DNA from: Thermodesulfobacteriaceae bacterium
GTDB taxonomy: Bacteria; Desulfobacterota; Thermodesulfobacteria; Thermodesulfobacteriales; Thermodesulfobacteriaceae
NCBI GenBank assembly: GCA_015494725.1
Contig: WGAR01000066.1
Coordinates: 1-12,028 of the forward strand
Direction: 5' to 3'
Length of the DNA: 12,028 bases
In this document: piece after piece, positions 5,933 through 12,028 of the stretch
How the letters are laid out: each line of letters opens with the position of its first letter
Position numbering within the stretch: position 1 is the stretch's first letter
Notes under the pieces: generated by a model
Database searches by the model: none
Told to the model about the DNA's origin: nothing
What the model saw: only the letters and a program-made list of their open reading frames with translations
Position numbers and translations under genes: made by a program

Positions 5933-6769
5933 AGAGGCCTCTTTCCCCGCGGCCAGAAGACGAAAGGTTTTTCCCAGGGGCAGACCTAGGGTGAAAGGGG
6001 TGTGCCCCAGGGGGAAGTCTATCCCTACGGGCAGGGAGGGGGGAAGGAGCTCTTCGAGGAGGGGGAGTATTTCGGAGGTGGGGATACCCATATAACCCAG
6101 GATCAGACCGGAGAGGTGTTCGAAGACCCCGGCCAGGGCCAGTTGCGTGAGATAACGGTCCAGCCGGTAAAGGGCCTCCCCGGTTTCCTCCAGGAAGAGA
6201 AGGGCGCCTTTCAGGGCCGGGAAATAGGGGGTTCCCATCAGGGAGACCAGGGTGGCCAGGTTCCCTCCCCGAAGCGGGCCGCAGGCCTCGCCCGGCTGAA
6301 GGGTCCTCCCCCGCAGAATTACCGGGCTTTCCCCGAAAAGAAGACTTCTCAGGGTTTCCAGGGCCTGCGGAGTAAGGCGGGGAAGAAAGTTTACCGTGGG
6401 GGCGTGCCAGACCGGGAGGCCCTTAAGGACCAGGGGGTTAAGGAGAGCGGTGAGATCGCTAAACCCCAGAATTAAAGGGGGGTTTGGGGGAAGAGGGAGC
6501 TGACTCAGAGCCGGAAGGAGGCGAATACAGCCGTAGCCTCCTCGGGCGGCCCAGAGGGCGTCGAAGCCTTTATTCAGAAGGGATTTCAGTTCCTCCAGGC
6601 GGTCCTCATCCCTTCCGGCCAGGTACCGGTGTCGGGAAAAGACCCTTTCCGGGACCGAGACCCGGAGGCCCCAGCTCTCCAGGATCTCGAGGCCTTTTTT
6701 AAGATCCTCGGGGTTTACCGCTCCTGCCGGGGCAAAGAGGGCCACCGTGGCGCCTGGTCTCAGGTTCAT
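5912..6769 (-). CDS. ldcA: LD-carboxypeptidase (peptidase family S66)
   Basis: 285 residues. Family S66 enzymes cut the L-Lys or meso-diaminopimelate to D-Ala bond of murein tetrapeptides during peptidoglycan recycling; the related MccF group detoxifies microcin C. Seen: VALFAPAG (9-16), ALWAARGGYGCIRLL (71-85), nucleophile Ser in GFSDLTALL (S104), LFLEETGE with the catalytic Glu (191-198), and FPLGHTPFTLGLPLG with the catalytic His (H256). The oxyanion segment reads WHAPTVN (121-127). Length is slightly short for the family (about 300). The start at 6769 is chosen over an in-frame extension to 7129 because that extension lies across coaX and reads as low-complexity Gly/Arg/Pro; at 6769 ATGA overlaps the coaX stop. 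Cytoplasmic. Substrate (murein or peptide antibiotic) cannot be told from sequence. Confidence 0.88.
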   Translation of the reverse strand: MNLRPGATVALFAPAGAVNPEDLKKGLEILESWGLRVSVPERVFSRHRYLAGRDEDRLEELKSLLNKGFDALWAARGGYGCIRLLPALSQLPLPPNPPLILGFSDLTALLNPLVLKGLPVWHAPTVNFLPRLTPQALETLRSLLFGESPVILRGRTLQPGEACGPLRGGNLATLVSLMGTPYFPALKGALLFLEETGEALYRLDRYLTQLALAGVFEHLSGLILGYMGIPTSEILPLLEELLPPSLPVGIDFPLGHTPFTLGLPLGKTFRLLAAGKEASLTQTND

Positions 6770-7560
6770 GCTCCGGTCCTTTCCCGGTAGAGTCTGAAAA
6801 GGCCTTCCAGGGTGAGATCCGGGACCAATTCCCGGATGGAAGGACAGAGAGGGGCCACGCAGCGGGCCAGACCCCCGGTGGCCACCACCAGGGGATCCCC
6901 TTCCATTTCCTGGCGCAGGCGCTGAATCAGATACTCGGTAAGCCCTACGAACCCCAGAATGAGGCCGCTTTTCATGGCCGAGATGGTGTCCTTTCCCAGG
7001 GCCTGTTCCGGAGGAGGGGTAAGCTCTACCGCCGGCAGTTTGGCGGTGCGCCGGAAGAGTAATTCCGCGGAACACTCCAGCCCCGGGGCTATGGCCCCTC
7101 CCAGGTATTCCCCCCGGGAGGAGACGCAATCAAAGGTGGTGGCGGTGCCGAAGTCCACTACAATAGCCGAACGTTTCCAGCGATTCCAGGCGGCATAGGC
7201 ATTGACCAGCCGATCCGCCCCGGCTTCCCAGGGATACTTGAGACAGACCGGGATAGGGATGGTCTCCGCGGACACCACCAGCCATTCCTTGACCAGCCAG
7301 CGTTTGACCACGCACTCCCAGGTCTTGTTCACCGGGGGCACCACCGAGGCAAAAGCAACCCCTTTCACCCTGCGGGGAGAGATCTCGAAAAGATCCAGGA
7401 AGCCCCGCAAAAGGAGGAGGAGTTCCTCGGGAGTGAGGTCCGCACGGGTGCGAAAGCGAAAGGTCCGGATCAGAAGACCGTCGCGCTGAAAGAGCCCGCA
7501 GGCGGTGGTGGTATTCCCTACATCCACGCAAAGGATCAGGTCTTCCGGATAGCCAGACAC
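6766..7560 (-). CDS. coaX: Type III pantothenate kinase CoaX
   Basis: 264 residues. CoaX phosphorylates pantothenate with ATP, the first committed step of coenzyme A synthesis; type III enzymes need a monovalent cation and are not feedback-inhibited by CoA. ASKHA-fold motifs are all present: DVGNTTTACGLF (13-24, phosphate loop), GADRLVNAYAAW (114-125), VVDFGTATTFDCV (134-146), GGAIAPGLECSAELLFRRTAKLP (154-176) and ATGGLA (227-232). Length is typical. The GTG start at 7560 is supported by AGAAGGAGGG six bases upstream, within the end of the PrmA-like gene it overlaps by 25 bases. The stop overlaps the LD-carboxypeptidase start by ATGA. In some bacteria coaX is fused or adjacent to birA; that gene is not seen here. 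Confidence 0.96.
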   Translation of the reverse strand: MSGYPEDLILCVDVGNTTTACGLFQRDGLLIRTFRFRTRADLTPEELLLLLRGFLDLFEISPRRVKGVAFASVVPPVNKTWECVVKRWLVKEWLVVSAETIPIPVCLKYPWEAGADRLVNAYAAWNRWKRSAIVVDFGTATTFDCVSSRGEYLGGAIAPGLECSAELLFRRTAKLPAVELTPPPEQALGKDTISAMKSGLILGFVGLTEYLIQRLRQEMEGDPLVVATGGLARCVAPLCPSIRELVPDLTLEGLFRLYRERTGA

Positions 7561-8342
7561 ACCCAGCCCTCCTTCTGGTAACGTTTTAGGATCTTAAAGG
7601 GCCCGGCTTCCAGGGCCCTCCGTATTTCCTTCTCCATGGTTGGGTTGAATCCGGAAAGGAGATAATACCGTGCCCGCTGGAAGGAGGGCAATCCCAGGAG
7701 ATCCAGCAGTAACCCCTTGTAAAGATTGGCCAGGACCAGGTCGGCCTCTAGGGGGAGAAACTCCCGGATATCGCCCTCGTTTACCTCGGCATGGAGATGG
7801 TTGAGGGAGAGGTTGTGGCGGGTAAGGCGGACGCACAGGGGATTGCGATCCACGGCCCGGACCCGGGCCCCGAGTTTGGCCGCAGCCAGGGTGAGAAGAC
7901 CGCTTCCGCACCCCAGATCCCACACCTCCTGGAAGGGACCCTCGCTGTTCCACAGTTCCCAGAAGGCCTGAAGCATCAGGCGGGTGGTGGGATGACGTCC
8001 GCTTCCGAAGACCACCCCTGGATCATAGAGAAGGGCCCCGGGTTGAGGGTCCCATACCGGGGTGAAGGTGAGGGAGCCCACGCGAAAGGGTTTCAGGTCC
8101 TGACGCCCCTCTCCCCATTCCTCAAAAGGGACCCGGGCCGAGAGCTCAAAGGACAACCCGAAGTTCTTTTCCACCCAGGAGGGGAGTTGGGGCTTTTCCC
8201 GGTGAAAAAAGAGCACGGTGAGGTCCTCTTCCTCCCAGCACCCGATAAAATCGGGATCCGGGAGGTCCCGCAGGGCGGGATGGGTCCCGGAAAAAGCGTA
8301 GAGATAGAGATGATGATAACGTTTATGGGGAGGACGAAGCAT
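7536..8342 (-). CDS. PrmA-like SAM-dependent methyltransferase (second copy)
   Basis: 268 residues, with PrmA architecture but diverged from the copy at 674-1519. The C-terminal catalytic half keeps YDPGVVFGSGRHPTTRLML (106-124), VWDLGCGSGLLTLAAAKLGA (140-159), D165 after the next strand, DLVLANLYKG (201-210) and a terminal EGWVCLAIR (258-266). The N-terminal part keeps VPFEEWGEGRQDLKPFRVG (71-89), aligning with EDWSRTWRESFKPLRV of the first copy but lacking the second conserved Trp. The target could be another protein or small molecule; L11 itself is already served by the first copy. The start ATG 8342 lies inside the end of the M48 peptidase gene (20-base overlap) and has no clear ribosome site, pointing to translational coupling. 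Overlaps coaX by 25 bases. Confidence 0.85.
   Translation of the reverse strand: MLRPPHKRYHHLYLYAFSGTHPALRDLPDPDFIGCWEEEDLTVLFFHREKPQLPSWVEKNFGLSFELSARVPFEEWGEGRQDLKPFRVGSLTFTPVWDPQPGALLYDPGVVFGSGRHPTTRLMLQAFWELWNSEGPFQEVWDLGCGSGLLTLAAAKLGARVRAVDRNPLCVRLTRHNLSLNHLHAEVNEGDIREFLPLEADLVLANLYKGLLLDLLGLPSFQRARYYLLSGFNPTMEKEIRRALEAGPFKILKRYQKEGWVCLAIRKT
7567..7576 (-). promoter_or_regulatory. Ribosome binding site deciding the coaX GTG start
   Basis: AGAAGGAGGG on the minus strand, inside the last codons of the PrmA-like gene, is six bases before GTG 7560. It supports GTG as the coaX start and internal initiation within the overlapping operon. Confidence 0.65.
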
Positions 8343-10059
8343 GACTACAGAATTTGCGCTGGCGTTTTTGATAATAGGATAAGTTTTTCTTGGCCCGGCT
8401 TCGGGCCCTTTCCAGGGCTTCGGAGGCCCAGAAGCAGGCTTCCTCGGGCTTTCGATTCTGGAAATAGGCTTCAGCCAGGGTGTCCAGAATTTCCGGAGCG
8501 CCCAGATGCCGGGCGGCTCTCCGGGCCAGTTTCAGGGCCAGCCCAGGGTTGCGCACCTCCGGGTCCCGGGCAGTCAACAGCACCCAGGCCAGATTGTTCA
8601 AAAGCCAGGGATCCTCAGGGGCCTTATGCAGGGCTCTGCTATAAACCTCTACGGCCAGTTTTTCCTGATGATGGGAGAGCAGATAATCTCCCAGGGCCCT
8701 CAGGAGCGCGGGGTTATTTTCGGCCCGGGTCTCCACCCCGCGCACCAGATTGGCCAGGGCCTTCTTTTGCAGACTCCCCCGGTTCAGGAGAGCGGATCCG
8801 GAAAAGAGAAAGATAGCGGTGGCCAGGAAGAGAAATTTGAGACGTCTCAGGTTTTGATGATGTCGGCGGATCAGTTCCGGGTGCCGGGAGGCCTCATAAA
8901 GGAAGGCGATACGCTCGGCCAGACTGTAGTGATGCCAGCTCGGGGCCTGACGGAGACCGGAAAGGGCCGCGATCTTTTCCAGGGAAGAGATTATGCCCCG
9001 GGCCGAACCCAGGGATTCCAGGGCATAGAGATCGGCCTGGCGTTCAAAATTACGCAGGAAATATCCCACAAAATAACGGAAATAGAGGATGACCGCAGCC
9101 GCCAGGGAAAGGGCCAGCACGATCTCCGGCCATAGTTGCGGACGAAACTCCTGGTTAAGAAGCCATTCCGGACGCGGAAAAAGGGCCAGGAACAGGAACC
9201 AGAACGGCTCCAGCATTCCGTAGATCAGGACCACGAAGACGGCCAGAAAGAGAAATAGCCACAGGAGGTGGTGTCTTTTTACGTGTCCGGCCTCGTGGGC
9301 CACCACCGAAAGGACCTCGTCTTCCTCCAGGGCAGCCAGGAGGGCCGGGGAGATCAGGAGATAACGAAAAGGGGGAAAGGCCCCCAGGATTCCGGCGGTG
9401 AGTACCCGGCCTCCGAAAGGCAACCAGAGGAAGATTTCCCCCACCCTGATGCCCTGGGTTCGAAGATAGTCCTCGATGCGATGGCGTAGATGGGAAGCCG
9501 GAAAGGGCCGGGTGGGCCAGATGCGTACCGCCAGATAGGGGAAAAGGAGGACCAGCAGTCCGAGAATGGCCGGCCACAGCACATAATCCGGCAGGCCCGG
9601 CCAGAGGGCTTCCAGGACCTCGAAACCCGCCAAGGCCAGAAACCAGGGCAAAAGTGCCGGTAGAAAAAGACGTACCTGGGAAAGAAGATATTTCCCCGGG
9701 GGGAGCCCCTCCAGATAGGCCCTTTTTTCGTATCGGCCCACCAGATACCAGGCCGGAAGGAGATAGTGTAGATAAAAGAGCAGGGCCCAGAGATCTCCGG
9801 GAAGCCTCTGCGGAAGCCCCAGGAGAGCTATATCCAGGAAAAAAAAGATCAGGGCCAGCCGCGGAAGTTTCTGCTGCCGGAGGGTAAAACTTAGGGAATC
9901 GCGGGCTCCGGAGAGATACCGATGAAGAAAAAGGAGCCATAGAAGGTCCTTAGCCAGAAAAAGAAAGCCGAGGAGGCCCAGGGGAAGGACCGGGGCTTTG
10001 GGCCATCCTTCCCATAGAATCAGGGCCAGAAAGAGATAGATGATTTCGTCATAGAACAC
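8323..10059 (-). CDS. Multi-pass membrane M48 metallopeptidase with C-terminal TPRs
   Basis: 578 residues. Zinc site: HEAGH (255-259, HExxH) and the downstream Glu ligand in NFERQADLY (E339-x3-D343), as in M48 proteases such as HtpX, Oma1 and Ste24, which act in membrane protein quality control. About five hydrophobic segments precede it (about 22-46, 66-82, 92-107, 131-149, 159-180), two or three lie between and after the zinc ligands (264-294, 312-334), and one at 406-424. Residues about 446-560 form helical TPR-like repeats (ALLRALGDYLLSHHQEKLAVEVYSRALHKAPEDPWLLNNLAWVLL), probably soluble and binding a partner or substrate. GTG start overlaps the upstream stop as TAGTG. BepA also joins M48 and TPR but is periplasmic with no such N-terminal membrane region. 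It is coupled at its 3' end to the PrmA-like gene. Confidence 0.9.
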   Translation of the reverse strand: MFYDEIIYLFLALILWEGWPKAPVLPLGLLGFLFLAKDLLWLLFLHRYLSGARDSLSFTLRQQKLPRLALIFFFLDIALLGLPQRLPGDLWALLFYLHYLLPAWYLVGRYEKRAYLEGLPPGKYLLSQVRLFLPALLPWFLALAGFEVLEALWPGLPDYVLWPAILGLLVLLFPYLAVRIWPTRPFPASHLRHRIEDYLRTQGIRVGEIFLWLPFGGRVLTAGILGAFPPFRYLLISPALLAALEEDEVLSVVAHEAGHVKRHHLLWLFLFLAVFVVLIYGMLEPFWFLFLALFPRPEWLLNQEFRPQLWPEIVLALSLAAAVILYFRYFVGYFLRNFERQADLYALESLGSARGIISSLEKIAALSGLRQAPSWHHYSLAERIAFLYEASRHPELIRRHHQNLRRLKFLFLATAIFLFSGSALLNRGSLQKKALANLVRGVETRAENNPALLRALGDYLLSHHQEKLAVEVYSRALHKAPEDPWLLNNLAWVLLTARDPEVRNPGLALKLARRAARHLGAPEILDTLAEAYFQNRKPEEACFWASEALERARSRAKKNLSYYQKRQRKFCSHASSSP

Positions 10060-10307
10060 TATTTCTTGTCCTTGTTTTCGGAGGACCGGTTCTCGGCCTT
10101 TTTCCCGTCCTTTTGATTATTCTGGCCCTTGCGGGCGTAATCCGTGACGTACCATCCCGAGCCCTTGAGGATGAAGGAGCTTTGACTTATGAGTTTATGA
10201 AGTTTTCCCCCGCATACCTCACAGGTGGTAAGGGGCTCATCGGTGATTTTCTGCCACACCTCCAGATGCCTCCCGCAACCCTCGCACTCATATTCGTAGA
10301 TGGGCAT
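10059..10307 (-). CDS. FmdB-family zinc ribbon protein
   Basis: 82 residues. It opens with the family signature MPIYEYECEGCGRHLEV, then TTCEVCGGKLHKLISQSSFILKGSGWYVTDY. C8/C11 and C29/C32 make the four-cysteine zinc ribbon. The family is named after FmdB, a putative regulator of formamidase; its real role in most bacteria is unknown. The tail from about 59 on is charged and Lys/Asn-rich, probably disordered. Start ATG 10307 follows AGGAGGTG. The stop TAG shares one base with the GTG start of the M48 peptidase gene, so the two are translationally coupled. Confidence 0.92.
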   Translation of the reverse strand: MPIYEYECEGCGRHLEVWQKITDEPLTTCEVCGGKLHKLISQSSFILKGSGWYVTDYARKGQNNQKDGKKAENRSSENKDKK

Positions 10308-10421
10308 AAGGCACCTCCTCTCTGCGAAGTTCTAGGTTCGTGCGGTAACCCGCTCTGACTTGCCTGCGTGCGAGTAAAAATATAAAACAAGAGTTGCGGA
10401 AAGAAAGGTGGGTTCAGAGGC
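10308..10421. promoter_or_regulatory. Intergenic gap between pheA and the fmdB operon
   Basis: This 114-base gap is the only sizeable break in the minus-strand run and contains an AT-rich island in GC-rich surroundings. On the minus strand TATATT (10384-10379) could be a -10 box for the fmdB-M48-PrmA2-coaX-ldcA run, but no good -35 lies at the right distance. I see no tRNA fold and no clear hairpin followed by a T tract. Confidence 0.35.
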
Positions 10422-10429
10422 TCAGCCTC
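10417..10429. repeat. Small palindrome around the pheA stop codon
   Basis: GAGGC (10417-10421), TCA, GCCTC (10425-10429): a five-base-pair stem whose three-base loop is the pheA stop codon read on the minus strand. No T tract follows at once, so it is not a standard terminator; a weak RNA stem is possible. Confidence 0.35.
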
Positions 10430-11495
10430 GAGGGTAGGAGCCCAGCCATTCCAGATGTAAACAGTGTTTCCGGACCTCGTCGAGGCATTCCCTGAGCAGG
10501 GGGTCTTCCACGTGTCCCTCGCAGTCCAGGAAGAAGAGATAACGCCAGGGTTCGCTTTTGGCCGGGCGGCTTTCGATCTTGGTGAGATTGATACCCCGTT
10601 TGGCGAAGGCCCGCAGGACCTCGTAGAGAGCACCGGGGCGGTCGGAAACACTGAAAAATAGGGAGGTTTTGTCCTGACCGGTGGGGGCAGGAGGCTGTCG
10701 CCCGATGATCCAGAAGCGGGTTACGTTACCCTTGTAGTCCTCGATATGTTTGGCCACCACCTGAAGGTGATAGGTGCGGGCCGCCAGCGGACTGGCTATC
10801 GCCGCCACCGAGGGATCCACCGCTGCCCAGCGGGCCGCCAGGGCCGTAGAGGCTACCTCTTCCACGGTTACCGAGGGGAGATGTTTGCGTAGCCATCGCC
10901 GGCACTGGGCCAGGGCATGGGGATGGGAGAGGACCTTCTTGATGTCTTCCTTTTGGCCGGTCTGATTGAGAAGGTGGTGAGTGATGGGGATATACACCTC
11001 CCCGCAGACCTTGACCCGGTACTGCGAGAAGGCGTCCAGGGTGGTGGAGACCGTGCCCTCGATGGAATTCTCCACCGGTACCACCCCGAATCTCACCCGA
11101 TCGCTTTCCACCTCCTCGAATACATCCAGTACGGATTCCACCGGCAGGAATTCGGTGCTCTGCCCGAAGAATTCTATGGCCGCCATGTGACTGAAGGTGG
11201 CCTCCGGGCCCAGGTAAGCCACCCGAAGGGGCTCCTGGGCCTGACGGCAGGTATTGATGATCTCCAGGAAGATGGCTCGCAGGGAGTCCTCGGGAAATTG
11301 GCCCCGATTCTTCTCCAGGAGCCGCCGGAGGACCTCCCGTTCCCGGGTCAGGTCCAGGCTGCTCCGCCCTTCTTTGCGTTTGACCTCCCCTATCTGTTTG
11401 GCCAGACGAAAACGTTTCTGAAGGAGAAGGAGGAGATTTTCGTCTATCTGGTCTATCTCGGCCCGGAGTCTTTGGAGTTCTTCCATGGTTCCCAT
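10422..11495 (-). CDS. pheA: Bifunctional chorismate mutase / prephenate dehydratase PheA
   Basis: 357 residues. It turns chorismate into prephenate and then phenylpyruvate, the committed route to phenylalanine. Domains in order: AroQ chorismate mutase (about 4-85; LRAEIDQIDENLLLLLQKR, AKQIGEVKR, FLEII); prephenate dehydratase (about 91-266; YLGPEATFSH 94-103, VPVENSIEGTV 139-149, SHPHALAQC 190-198, and GNVTRFWII 256-264 with the catalytic Thr-Arg-Phe 259-261); ACT regulatory domain (about 276-352; GALYEVLRAF 288-297, ITKIESRP-type site as NLTKIESRP 303-311), so feedback inhibition by Phe is expected. Length matches the family. Start could be 11495 or ATG 11486; neither has a strong ribosome site. 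It follows the thermonuclease-family gene by 7 bases. Confidence 0.97.
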   Translation of the reverse strand: MGTMEELQRLRAEIDQIDENLLLLLQKRFRLAKQIGEVKRKEGRSSLDLTREREVLRRLLEKNRGQFPEDSLRAIFLEIINTCRQAQEPLRVAYLGPEATFSHMAAIEFFGQSTEFLPVESVLDVFEEVESDRVRFGVVPVENSIEGTVSTTLDAFSQYRVKVCGEVYIPITHHLLNQTGQKEDIKKVLSHPHALAQCRRWLRKHLPSVTVEEVASTALAARWAAVDPSVAAIASPLAARTYHLQVVAKHIEDYKGNVTRFWIIGRQPPAPTGQDKTSLFFSVSDRPGALYEVLRAFAKRGINLTKIESRPAKSEPWRYLFFLDCEGHVEDPLLRECLDEVRKHCLHLEWLGSYPRG

Positions 11496-11502
11496 AATTT
11501 AT

Positions 11503-12028
11503 TCAGGGAGGCCAGGGACGGCAACCCCGGGCGGGACAATATCCGGCCTCAAAGGCCTGGCGGAGGGAAGGGAAGATGCGCTTTTTTCGAATCTTTTGGG
11601 CCCGGGGACACCCGGGGCGATGGAAGCGTCGGGAGCGAACGTTTCCGATATAGTAGGGTTCGGTGTCGCGAAGGGAACCGAAGATTCCCCGGCCCTGTCT
11701 CAGGGCCTGGAGCTGGGCCCGGAGGAGCCTTTTCCGGTAACGGAAAGCTCCGGGATAGTAGCAGGCCATGGCCAGGCCCTCGGAGACCAGGATCTCGGAA
11801 ACCAGGCGACCATCCGGGAGAAGAAGATATCCCAGGAGCCGTCCGTGGCGGTCCCTCCGGCGGAAAGCGGGTTCGAAACGCAGCGTTCGTCCCTCCACCA
11901 GCTCACGGTTACGCAGGTAGGCCTCCCGGGCAAAAGGCTCGGGAGGCCCTTCGGGCGAATGGAGTTCCGGAGCATTGATGCCCGCGTAACGCAGATGCCT
12001 TCCGTCCGCCAGGACCACGGTATCGCCG
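11503..12028 (-). CDS. Thermonuclease (SNase)-family protein, N-terminus outside window
   Basis: 174 residues are visible and the frame runs off the window edge, beginning GDTVVLADGRHLRYAGINAPEL, the staphylococcal-nuclease active-site region (GDT, catalytic-type Arg, and APE). A GTG at 12018 in this stretch is an internal Val, not the start. EPAFRRRDRHGRLLGYLLLPDGRLVSEILVSEGLA (48-82 of the visible part) matches the D-x2-GR segment with the second catalytic-type Arg. After that comes a small C-terminal module YIGNVRSRRFHRPGCPRAQKI...GYCPARGC like the Ada-type metal-binding tail found on many bacterial members, although the final Cys pair is rearranged. Members are usually secreted or lipoprotein calcium-dependent nucleases; a signal peptide would lie outside the window. 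It lies 7 bases before pheA; the pairing has no obvious functional logic. Confidence 0.87.
   Translation of the reverse strand, partial: GDTVVLADGRHLRYAGINAPELHSPEGPPEPFAREAYLRNRELVEGRTLRFEPAFRRRDRHGRLLGYLLLPDGRLVSEILVSEGLAMACYYPGAFRYRKRLLRAQLQALRQGRGIFGSLRDTEPYYIGNVRSRRFHRPGCPRAQKIRKKRIFPSLRQAFEAGYCPARGCRPWPP

Noticed and set aside
6770..7129. N-terminal extension of the LD-carboxypeptidase across coaX
   Set aside because: The extra 120 residues are low-complexity and lie over conserved coaX sequence; ATG 6769 gives the family-like N-terminus and an ATGA overlap with coaX.
7791..8816. Plus-strand open frame of 341 codons opposite the PrmA-like and M48 genes
   Set aside because: It is antisense to two genes with clear catalytic motifs, reads as Gly/Pro/Arg-rich low-complexity protein, and is explained by high GC and strong codon bias on the other strand.
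9155..9940. Minus-strand frame of 261 codons within the M48 peptidase gene
   Set aside because: It is an alternative frame of a gene with intact zinc-site motifs and reads as Ser/Gly/Pro-rich sequence without domains.
10308..10421. A tRNA or terminator in the pheA-fmdB gap
   Set aside because: No cloverleaf arms or T-loop motif can be drawn, and no GC stem is followed by a T run on the minus strand.
10917..11978. Plus-strand open frame of 353 codons opposite pheA and the thermonuclease-family gene
   Set aside because: It runs across two recognised minus-strand genes, has no recognisable motif and becomes Gly/Pro/Arg-rich toward its end.
12018..12018. GTG at 12018 as the start of the thermonuclease-family protein
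   Set aside because: The frame continues upstream into GDT, a core part of the nuclease active-site motif, so this Val is internal and the gene is cut by the window edge.

Overview
The window is a gene-dense stretch (about 60% GC by eye) of what looks like a bacterial chromosome, with no RNA genes, insertion sequences, CRISPR arrays or phage genes that I can see. Compact Lys/Arg/Glu-rich proteins, many 1-25 base gene overlaps, a type III pantothenate kinase, an FmdB-type zinc ribbon and a small RPGKC protein of a kind I associate with sulfate-reducing Desulfobacterota suggest an anaerobic, probably thermophilic member of Thermodesulfobacteria or Desulfobacterota. The lineage call is inference; no marker gene proves it.

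Layout. Bases 1-624 (minus) hold the N-terminal part of an exported protein with an FlgT-C-like module, cut by the window edge. Diverging from it, 674-3833 (plus) is a tight run: prmA (ribosomal protein L11 methyltransferase), a CGGC-domain cysteine protein, ribE (riboflavin synthase), scpB (condensin accessory factor), an unrecognised 141-residue protein and cutA. cutA converges with a minus-strand gene for a degenerate GGDEF protein (3820-4614), the only AT-rich gene in the window. A 161 bp divergent promoter region separates that from a plus-strand pair: a CsgG-family lipoprotein and the small RPGKC protein (4776-5932). From 12028 down to 5912 everything is on the minus strand: a thermonuclease-family protein (cut by the window edge), pheA (bifunctional chorismate mutase/prephenate dehydratase), a 114 bp gap, then a fully overlapping run of an FmdB zinc ribbon, a membrane M48 peptidase with TPRs, a second PrmA-like methyltransferase, coaX and an LD-carboxypeptidase.

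Most of this is housekeeping metabolism (riboflavin, CoA, phenylalanine), translation-factor modification, chromosome segregation, and envelope or protein quality control. I do not see an obvious new multi-gene defence or mobile system. The points most worth following are the two PrmA-type methyltransferases 6 kb apart, the second one translationally coupled to a membrane M48-TPR peptidase; a CsgG lipoprotein without curli genes; a GGDEF protein with no catalytic residues and odd base composition; two conserved-looking small proteins of unknown function; and cysteine substitutions or rearrangements in the metal-site motifs of the CGGC, CutA and thermonuclease-family proteins.
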